This document shows, piece by piece, positions 6,501 to 8,983 of a DNA stretch of 8,983 nt. The DNA lies in contig CAZDME010000053.1 in NCBI GenBank assembly GCA_964506785.1, positions 1 to 8,983 on the forward strand. Direction: 5' to 3'. Positions within the stretch are counted from its first letter, which is position 1, and each line of letters begins with the position of its first letter. Position numbers and translations under genes: made by a program. Source of the DNA: CAZDME01 sp964506785 [NCBI: uncultured bacterium]. Its GTDB lineage: Bacteria; CAZDME01; JAYEMH01. The notes beneath the pieces are model-generated. The model was not told the origin of the DNA and ran no database searches. It saw only the letters and a list, made by a program, of their open reading frames with translations.

Positions 6501-8983
6501 TATTCTCGCTTGCCGGCCGTGAGAAAATCAGCTTCTATTTTATCTAAAAGAATATATATCTGTTGGACCAGCATTTCAAATTCTTCCTCGTCTCTTCCAG
6601 ATAATCGAAGGATTTGCTTCAATCTATATGAGAAATCGTTTGCGTGGCGTCTCATACTATTTCCTTCTATATCGGTTACAGTTATTTCAAAAAACGGCTT
6701 AAGAGGATTAAGAATTTCATCATAATCTATCCCTATCATACTGCAGACAATATGTCCCAAAAATTTCCGCTTTAAGGCATCTTCCCATTCATGTCCTTCA
6801 ATAAAATCAAAAAATTCAACCGCGCCCTTTACATCGATGTCCTTTCCCCAGGCAAAAGGCCATATTTTTGTATCGCTGTCTAAAAGAATAAATTCGTTCC
6901 ATTGCTTCTCCTGAAAAACTTCCTTTACTGCTAATTCAATCCCCATATTCCGGTAACCCTTCTCAAACCACATCTCGCTTACCTTGCCTTCTTTATAACT
7001 CAACCAGCCTATACGTTTGTTATCAAGAGAAATCCACATTTTCCCCTTTGAGCTATCTATTTCTTCTAAAAAAAGATTTTCTTTGATTGCTTTACTATTG
7101 GGAATTTTAATCTCTTCTGACTGCCCAATTTGCTTCCCTCTCTCGGAATAAAAAGTAACTTCAAAATTAAGATAAGTTGCCAAACCGTCTAAACTGCTTT
7201 TTACCTTTTCACTTAACTTAACCCAATAAATCCCCCGGAGCTGACGGTAAGGTCTTTTTTCTCCCGTCTTCGGATTAACCCTCCAGTACTCTTCAGATTC
7301 GCCTGTTAATTCTACTAATCTATTTAGGACCGTTTGTTCATTGCTTATTTTCTTAAAGACCTTTTCTCTAATAACATTTAAAAATCCATCGGCAACAGAA
7401 TCGCTGGAACTGAACTTCACCCTGATTAATTTGACTTCCGGTTTATCCTTGAGCTCATCCAGAATTTTCTCTTGAAGCTTTTTTCTCAGTGCCGGGGGAA
7501 TGAAACTGTAGGAACCTTCTGAAAATTCAAACTTTTTCCCGGCCACACCGATAATAACCGGCGATAATGATTTAAAAAACATGGAAGTTTCTTTGTCTGA
7601 AGAATCAGCGTCACTAAATATCTTTACCTCTCGCATCATCCGATAGGCCTCTAAAACTGCCCATCCATAAACTGAAGCCTGATAATACCTGGAATTACTT
7701 CGTTTCTTATTCCTATAAACTTCATAATCAAAAGGAGGCCTCCAGTACCCATCACCTAACGCCTCCTTCATATAAGGGGTGGACGTATAGCTGGCTGCCA
7801 GGCTGACTATTAATTCATCGAAATTTTCATCCCGGCGCCACTTTCTATAATCTTCTTTTAATACTGACAAATCGGGCAAACCGTCCTGCTTCTTCATCTC
7901 GGCTCCAAGGTTAGACAGGTATCTAATATATTTAGCGGCCGCTTTCACATTAAAGCTATCATCAAGTAATAACCTGCTAAGTTTAAAATCGCCGATTTCT
8001 TTTAACTCTGGATAAAGCATACGTACCGTTTCTTTAGAAACCTGTCCCCAGCCTATTGTTCTTTTTCCGCCTAACATACCGGTTAAATCAGTATATTCCT
8101 CGAATTTTCTTAAATCCTGCTCCTCCATAAATAAAACAGCCGCTAAGAAACAGGGATCAATGTTATTGGCAGCGGCTTCTTTAATAATCAAGGTTTTGTT
8201 TTTCTCAACCCGCTCTAAGGGTTCAATAAGAGCGGTTAACTGTTTAAAAATTACATTTAACTGGTCTTTCTTAGATAAGCTGGGTTTATTTTTAAACATA
8301 TTATTCATTCTTATTACAAACCGCCTGACTGGGTTATCGTTTTGTATCAATTCCAGAGTTTTAAATCTTAATCTATCCTGCTCGGCTACATTTTTAAATC
8401 CCTTATATAAAGCCCCCGCAAACCCTGCGGAAGCTCCCATCGCCCCTAAAACCATAATAGTATTTTTGAAGAATTTTCGCCGGGAAAACGATTTTGGGCC
8501 TTCAAATGCTTTACCCTGATACATAGTTACACCTATACCAACCGCCGCTCCCAAAGCACTCCCGCCAATAATCAAAGATAAATTACTCACTGCCGGCAGC
8601 ACCAATCCGGCCCCAAAAGTACCAGCCGGCCATAACAAAACACTCAGTAAAGCTACGCTAAAAAATAATTTAGTTTGACGGCGATTCTTACTGAACCAAG
8701 TCCTTTTAGCTTTTTCTTTTCTTTCTTTGGTTATTCTTTCGTACACCTCCTGGCGCAGCTCTTTTTGAGACATAATATCAATCACTTTAGCAAAATGGCT
8801 GTTGGCAACGGTACTGCTTGTCTCTTCAGCACCTAAAGCCGCATACATAATAGATGCTACCCGGCCAAAGAAAACAACCTGGAGGGCTCTTACTACCTCT
8901 CTTTTCTCCATAGAGGTATCGGCTTTATTATAGGCATAAATAAGGTCTATAAGAAGCTCTGCCCAGAGTTCATCGCTAATTAA
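1..8983 (-). CDS. Internal part of a giant multidomain protein, open at both ends
   Basis: The minus strand reads without a stop for 2,994 codons, from base 8983 to base 2, and leaves the window at both ends, so start, stop and flanking genes are not visible. Landmarks spread over the window all fall in this one frame, including the SRR motif, the Rel catalytic motifs, TGS, ACT and HELGH, which argues against a chance ORF or several genes. Domains in order: hydrophobic region, Tat-like signal, lytic-transglycosylase-like, GNAT-like, GNAT-like, degenerate HD, RelA/SpoT synthetase fold, TGS, ACT, ParB-like, membrane pair, M50-like protease, and a putative nucleotidyltransferase-like domain. Each resembles a module normally found in a separate protein. 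Giant ORFs of this kind are known in Omnitrophota; the assignment here is inferred. No single function can be given. Proteolytic processing into parts is possible because a membrane protease is encoded within the same chain. Confidence 0.93.
539..1039 (-). other. Possible nucleotidyltransferase-like domain (residues 2649-2815)
   Basis: The segment alternates strands and helices (PTVIVSTNRV; ITFVLSSHPEA; LIIELLDGGLQAGN). GGLQAGNANLMLRYGSMGKN (2740-2759) then recalls the Gly-rich substrate loop and following Lys of sugar-nucleotide pyrophosphorylases ('lAGG.GtRl...pK'), followed by PLPGDQTMAELAIITMAT. FTIASDNVIYP (about 2791-2801) recalls the family's 'l..D.v' metal-binding strand, with D2796 as candidate. 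The match is by general pattern only and the spacing is unusual, so it may be another Rossmann-like fold. I do not recognise a specific family. Confidence 0.25.
1040..1525 (-). other. Charged linker and helical region after the protease (residues 2487-2648)
   Basis: A basic juxtamembrane stretch (RSRRKKSF) leads to lysine-rich helices (KIIDKKLEKTEKKKRKKT), then a flexible Gly/Lys linker around P2542 (KKPGGNSGDRSAGAKERD). Next comes a helical stretch (EEFLLQKEDLEKALASKD; TRQLEDCLEFG; REEAERILEKGL) that could be HEAT-like or simply the front helices of the next domain. The positive charge just after the membrane helices suggests that this side faces the cytoplasm. Confidence 0.45.
1526..1894 (-). 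other. M50-like membrane metalloprotease domain (residues 2364-2486)
   Basis: The zinc motif HELGH (2386-2390, bases 1814-1828) lies at the end of a hydrophobic segment WLVRISFAPAIVW, as in site-2-protease (M50) enzymes, where HExxH sits in a membrane helix. PAVYLAGLIFTFIN (2422-2435) resembles the family's 'aGPlaN' helix, and further hydrophobic helices run about 2442-2461 and 2463-2476. The usual third zinc ligand motif, NP-x-PLDG, is not seen. NFGLLVAEVILD (2463-2474) occupies that place and D2474 is the best candidate ligand. M50 proteases cut substrates within the membrane. Lying inside the giant chain, it could process the chain itself or be a degenerate membrane anchor. It starts right after the APSLLANVF repeat. 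Confidence 0.65.
1897..1920. repeat. 12-bp tandem duplication next to repeat copy 1
   Basis: Bases 1897-1908 and 1909-1920 are two adjacent 12-bp units that differ at one base (TAAATACATCCG and TAAATACATTCG on the plus strand). On the minus strand they encode NVFT-DVFK, an in-frame four-residue duplication. Copy 2 of the long repeat has only one unit, so the duplication arose in or near copy 1. Confidence 0.7.
1909..1944 (-). repeat. 36-bp direct repeat, copy 1, encoding APSLLANVF (residues 2350-2358)
   Basis: This copy is identical to copy 2 at 2506-2541 except at position 1937. It reads QNAPSLLANVFTD and leads directly into the M50-like protease. Each copy therefore stands in front of a membrane module, and together they bracket the antisense small gene. 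Recombination between the copies would remove 597 bp without changing frame. Confidence 0.88.
1980..2008 (+). promoter_or_regulatory. Candidate sigma-70-type promoter for the small plus-strand gene
   Basis: TTGACA (1980-1985) is a perfect -35 box. After exactly 17 bases comes TACGAT (2003-2008), a 4-of-6 match to TATAAT. Transcription would start near 2015, almost at the ATG at 2016, so the message would be leaderless or nearly so, which fits the absence of a Shine-Dalgarno. The same bases also code for the giant protein on the other strand, so chance occurrence cannot be excluded. Confidence 0.35.
2016..2255 (+). CDS. Small coiled-coil protein gene, antisense inside the giant ORF
   Basis: ATG at 2016 to TAG at 2253-2255 gives 79 residues. 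The N-terminal part FTAREVAVLIENLRAEFRHV, followed by GENLKALRDKVETV, resembles a large family of small uncharacterised bacterial proteins that begin with 'FT...V..LiEdlrsqFr.fGE.l..lrdkv'. The rest, ENQAETLEKISAIELRLTRI and FVKRLATLESF, is heptad-patterned coiled coil with the family-like 'RLA.LE' ending right before the stop. The minus-strand reading of the same bases is Ser/Arg/Phe-rich, typical of an antisense shadow. Codon third positions of the two strands pair with each other, which lets both frames stay open. No Shine-Dalgarno is visible; a promoter-like pair sits just upstream. It may be an expressed gene or a fossil insertion. In-frame codons continue upstream to 1746, but those overlap the protease-coding bases and look like a shadow. 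Confidence 0.6.
   Translation: MENRDKTAFTAREVAVLIENLRAEFRHVGENLKALRDKVETVRENQAETLEKISAIELRLTRIENDFVKRLATLESFHK
2339..2473 (-). other. Two predicted membrane segments (residues 2171-2215)
   Basis: IFSIGAIIVISSILSLFF (2171-2188) and NFLSAAGFLPAFLFITGFIL (2196-2215) are two hydrophobic helices of about 18-20 residues joined by a short HHPNITA turn. They form a membrane hairpin. They lie between the two APSLLANVF repeats and before the antisense-coded stretch, so they could be lost with it as one 199-codon block. Confidence 0.7.
2506..2541 (-). repeat. 36-bp direct repeat, copy 2, encoding APSLLANVF (residues 2151-2159)
   Basis: The 36-bp tract matches the tract at 1909-1944 except for one base (position 2534, C here, A in copy 1). 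This includes 28 identical consecutive bases. Both copies are in the same direction and the same frame, 597 bp apart, exactly 199 codons. This copy reads QKAPSLLANVFRD and comes before the membrane pair. Near identity at silent positions points to recent duplication or gene conversion rather than protein-level selection alone. Confidence 0.88.
2690..2971 (-). other. ParB/sulfiredoxin-fold-like domain (residues 2005-2098)
   Basis: The order of elements is that of ParB-N/sulfiredoxin-like domains. ESIRLPIEKLVMSHEVP (about 2004-2020) matches 'v.v..L.pSh.nP'; a basic, Arg/Lys-rich segment follows; then RQPIEVVRLLSEGKPSGKYL (about 2050-2069) matches 'l.qPi.V....dG.y.lv'. VVDGNTSTAVLQEKEF (2070-2085) matches the nucleotide-binding 'v.GeRR..A....g' loop, and LEFIALVIDE closes the fold. 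The loop is DGNTST rather than GERR, so this is a divergent member. ParB-type folds bind or hydrolyse CTP or ATP; here the activity is unknown. It follows the ACT domain directly, and a helical tail up to 2150 leads to the APSLLANVF repeat. Confidence 0.6.
3038..3244 (-). other. ACT regulatory domain closing the Rel-like module (residues 1914-1982)
   Basis: The sequence starts KKEIHIYAQDAPGLFEEIMD (1914-1933), which matches the ACT/RRM start 'v.i.a.DrpGLL.dIt..l', with D1923 and G1926 at the ligand-binding loop. EEKISIFDYQSS follows as the second strand and GFVNFKFLIQ as the third. ACT domains have a beta-alpha-beta-beta-alpha-beta fold that binds small ligands, and in RelA/SpoT the C-terminal ACT contacts the ribosome. 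Its presence at the expected place shows that a whole Rel-type protein, not only the catalytic part, is embedded in the giant ORF. Confidence 0.75.
3245..3928 (-). other. Helical and middle region of the Rel-like module (residues 1686-1913)
   Basis: Residues 1690-1795 match the helical domain after TGS in Rel: a tRNA-end-like WGKRPKHTRTEL segment, AEAEKGREIIKEFI (about 1740-1753) resembling 'keeniekGrelLekel', and IAYELGFDNEDELYAFLSID (about 1771-1791) resembling 'la.klGf.s.ddLyaaig'. Residues 1800-1913 look beta-rich (KVKVRVSVEVTEYRQIGEII) and sit where Rel proteins have a zinc-finger or conserved-cysteine domain. No paired cysteines were seen, so that domain is either divergent or replaced. 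Confidence 0.55.
3929..4210 (-). other. TGS domain of the Rel-like module (residues 1592-1685)
   Basis: The segment follows the synthetase-fold domain just as in Rel/RelA. The strand pair ending in LRTLRLNPGAIPADIAA (about 1607-1623) matches 'G.v..LP.GsTpiDfAy.iH', and EILGTGDVVVLITEDN (up to 1685) matches 'l.nGDvVeIlTs'. In Rel the TGS domain senses the CCA end of uncharged tRNA on the ribosome. An insert of about 20 residues (ACREMKRETNNLRDYKGEY) replaces the usual short loop, and the conserved tRNA-contacting His after 'Ay.iH' is not apparent. A role in tRNA sensing is thus only a family-based inference. Confidence 0.68.
4298..4831 (-). other. RelA/SpoT (p)ppGpp-synthetase-fold domain (residues 1385-1562)
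   Basis: Synthetase domains of this family move pyrophosphate from ATP to GDP/GTP in the stringent response. The entry motif YIPLAERLGR (1388-1397) matches 'YaPLA.RLGi'. RRKSIYSIYEKM (1462-1473) matches 'GRpKhiYSIyrKM', keeping R1462 and K1464. VLDLLGIRMI (1478-1487) matches 'ifDliAiRvi', keeping D1480 and R1485. YEFQFMT (1535-1541) matches 'vEiQIRT', keeping E1536 but with Met for the Arg. QGAAAHWAYK (1550-1559) is the classic end motif. There are two departures: the stretch before GY (1522-1523) is shortened and reads EADDYKGYHMKI, without the usual NGYQSLH His and Asn. The fold is certain from these matches. Activity is doubtful, or substrate preference may have changed. Confidence 0.85.
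4832..5290 (-). other. Degenerate HD hydrolase domain of the Rel-like module (residues 1232-1384)
   Basis: The order of motifs follows the N-terminal (p)ppGpp hydrolase domain of Rel/SpoT, but the metal-binding residues are lost. AYAIAREVYKGRTFITGKSYLEDAL (1237-1261) matches 'A...A...H.gq.RksGepYi.HPl', with the key His replaced by E1258. LVIAASILQNVPEG (1281-1294) matches 'tiaAalLHDvvEdT', with the hallmark His-Asp pair replaced by Q1289-N1290. LLVFADKAEKGDAI (about 1357-1370) matches 'iLiKLADRLHNmrtl', keeping D1362 but losing the HN. An active hydrolase needs these residues for manganese binding, so this domain almost certainly cannot hydrolyse (p)ppGpp. It resembles the inactive HD of RelA-type synthetases, more degraded. 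Confidence 0.72.
5513..5548 (-). repeat. GAAAL interdomain motif, copy 2 (residues 1146-1157)
   Basis: The peptide is NAGAAALDLREL. It lies directly after the end of GNAT-like domain 2 and before the helices that lead into the Rel-like module. It pairs with copy 1 at residues 857-868, and the shared peptide core is GAAAL. Confidence 0.5.
5576..6019 (-). other. GNAT acetyltransferase-like domain 2 (residues 989-1136)
   Basis: This segment of about 148 residues has normal GNAT length and order: a first strand (LRYKVVSK, from 989), helices with ILELWEKQ, central strands TVMYIAYYEQ and LIAAILLAS, then HIDMVERNQAHFKGIKAGIGFQLTKYFIKKH and IYFSEILGG. The HFKGIKAGIGFQL loop (G1076, G1080 and G1082) matches motif A, R/Q-x-x-G-x-G/A, which binds the acyl-CoA pyrophosphate. 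The YFSEI and following helix match motif B, and GYKYSYVKG is a typical closing strand. The acceptor is unknown. It lies directly before the Rel-like module, joined by a NAGAAALD linker. Confidence 0.55.
6020..6871 (-). other. Unassigned helical and acidic region (residues 705-988)
   Basis: No family is recognised. Residues 705-850 are helical-looking (FDFIEGHEWEDALKRKF; FEMLVQQIYILLDKIEA). Residues 857-868 carry the DGGAAALNVGEM linker motif described separately. About 870-925 are strongly acidic and helical (IEELGKYLEIPEEEIV; SELSEEEILEED) and end in PPPGRKK, which looks like a hinge. About 940-985 are basic and amphipathic (LLKQINPFFQKIISQRYLL). It has the look of interdomain spacer and short helical bundles. 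Confidence 0.4.
6380..6415 (-). repeat. GAAAL interdomain motif, copy 1 (residues 857-868)
   Basis: The peptide is DGGAAALNVGEM. A second copy, NAGAAALDLREL, lies at residues 1146-1157. Both have the pattern D/N-x-G-A-A-A-L-N/D-x-x-E and both sit between predicted globular modules. The two DNA copies differ at several silent positions, so the peptide rather than the DNA is conserved. I read it as a recurring linker or a relic of how the giant gene was assembled; its function is unknown. Confidence 0.5.
6872..7039 (-). other. GNAT acetyltransferase-like segment 1 (residues 649-704)
   Basis: The segment goes from a beta strand with IGWL (658-661), through KVSEMWFEKGYRNMGIELAV (667-686), to a helix and the strand FILLDSD (698-704). 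This matches the GNAT core: strand 4, then the motif-A loop normally written R/Q-x-x-G-x-G/A that holds acetyl-CoA, then helix 3 and strand 5. The loop here is YRNMGIEL, with the second glycine of the motif replaced by Glu, so cofactor binding may be weakened. GNAT proteins transfer acyl groups from acyl-CoA to amines. The substrate is unknown. A second GNAT-like domain occurs about 400 residues later. Confidence 0.42.
7040..7888 (-). other. Unassigned stretch of the giant protein (residues 366-648)
   Basis: I do not recognise a family here. The first part (366-450) is rich in Tyr, Arg and Trp and may belong to the preceding lysozyme-like domain. About residues 455-560 alternate beta-like and helical segments with many charged residues (KLQEKILDELKDKPEVK; FLNVIREKVFKKIS). 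About 560-648 contain YWRVNPKTGEKRPYRQLRG and a possible beta-rich section that could be the front half of the acetyltransferase-like fold that follows. It has no membrane segments or cysteine clusters. Confidence 0.4.
7889..8197 (-). other. Lytic transglycosylase (SLT/lysozyme-like) domain, residues 263-365
   Basis: The order of motifs matches the SLT/goose-lysozyme fold, which cleaves the glycan strands of peptidoglycan. A first helix ends in ANNIDPCFLAAVLFMEEQD (273-290 region), matching the family pattern 'A...gidP.llaAvi..Es' and placing the catalytic glutamate at E287 or E288. It is followed by TIGWGQVSKETVRML (309-323), matching 'G.mQv...ta', and then LLDDSFNVKAAAKYIRYL (339-356), matching the 'L.dp..Ni.aGa.yL' helix. 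The core is about 100 residues, a normal size. It sits directly behind the Tat-like signal, consistent with action in the periplasm or cell envelope. The following residues to about 420 (ASYTSTPYM, GYWRPPF) may extend the domain. Catalytic competence is plausible because the Glu is kept. Confidence 0.68.
8393..8485 (-). other. Internal twin-arginine (Tat)-like signal sequence (residues 167-197)
   Basis: Residues 167-173 read SRRKFFK, very close to the Tat consensus S/T-R-R-x-F-L-K. They are followed by a moderately hydrophobic, Gly/Ala-rich stretch about 174-192 (NTIMVLGAMGASAGFAGAL). This is the layout of a Tat signal, but it lies at least 166 residues inside the polypeptide rather than at an N-terminus. 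It directly precedes a peptidoglycan-lyase-like domain, which needs to be outside the cytoplasm. It may be a relic of a once separate Tat substrate fused into the giant protein, or an internal signal-anchor. The motif is seen; its function is inferred. Confidence 0.55.
8516..8671 (-). other. Hydrophobic region, probably two membrane segments (residues 105-156)
   Basis: A strongly basic stretch (KRTWFSKNRRQTK, ending at residue 105) is followed by hydrophobic residues about 106-132 and, after SNLS, a Gly/Ala-rich hydrophobic run about 135-153. This has the layout of a membrane hairpin with a positive-inside flank. The roughly 100 residues before it are helical-looking and charged, and I do not recognise them. 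The hairpin lies just ahead of the Tat-like motif, so this part of the chain appears to approach or cross the membrane several times. Confidence 0.6.

Noticed and set aside
6132-6725. Plus-strand frames opposite the acidic helical region
   Set aside because: The Ser-rich plus translation is what the antisense of Glu/Leu-rich helices gives; no independent signal was found.
8160-8519. 119-codon plus-strand frame opposite the lysozyme-like domain
   Set aside because: The minus strand carries the transglycosylase and Tat-like motifs here, while the plus translation matches nothing recognisable.
1-8983. The idea that the window holds several genes joined by frameshift errors
   Set aside because: All recognised motifs from 8674 to 596 lie in exactly the same phase, and no stop was found in that phase, so no frameshift needs to be assumed.

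Overview
The whole window is one open reading frame on the minus strand. Reading the reverse complement from base 8983 gives 2,994 consecutive codons down to base 2 with no stop. The frame also stays constant at more than twenty motif positions checked along its length. It has neither a start nor a stop codon of its own here, so the window is an internal slice of a giant gene whose protein exceeds 2,994 residues. Such a long ORF, its mosaic of unrelated domains, many TTA leucine codons and moderate AT-richness suggest a candidate-phylum bacterium such as Omnitrophota (OP3), known for giant ORFs. That taxonomic guess is inference.

Residues are numbered from base 8983 (residue n starts at 8986-3n). 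The N-terminal third holds a hydrophobic region (about 106-156), an internal twin-arginine-like signal (167-173 plus a hydrophobic stretch), a lytic-transglycosylase/lysozyme-like domain (263-365) and a first acetyltransferase-like segment (649-704). The middle third holds a second, clearer GNAT-like domain (989-1136), then a complete Rel/RelA-type module: a degenerate HD domain, a (p)ppGpp-synthetase-fold domain, a TGS domain, a helical linker and an ACT domain (1230-1985). The last third holds a ParB/sulfiredoxin-like domain (2005-2098), a membrane pair (2171-2215), an M50-like membrane metalloprotease with HELGH (2364-2486), a possible nucleotidyltransferase-like domain (about 2650-2815) and an unassigned tail that runs off the left edge.

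The most unusual spot is 1909-2541. A 36-bp direct repeat (one mismatch) occurs twice, 597 bp (199 codons) apart and in the same frame, each copy encoding APSLLANVF. Between the copies, the PLUS strand at 2016-2255 encodes a 79-residue coiled-coil protein that resembles a widespread family of small bacterial proteins. The minus-strand translation of that stretch is Ser/Arg-rich and looks like an antisense shadow. The simplest reading is that a small gene became lodged backwards inside the giant gene without breaking its frame. A promoter-like TTGACA-N17-TACGAT lies just upstream and would give a nearly leaderless transcript.

The parts suggest a multi-domain, membrane-anchored polypeptide. It mixes a cell-wall-cleaving domain behind an export-like signal, a nucleotide-second-messenger module with a destroyed hydrolase site, acyltransferase-like folds and its own intramembrane protease. 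Whether it works as one protein or is cut into pieces cannot be told from sequence. No RNA gene, CRISPR array, insertion sequence or clear terminator was seen.
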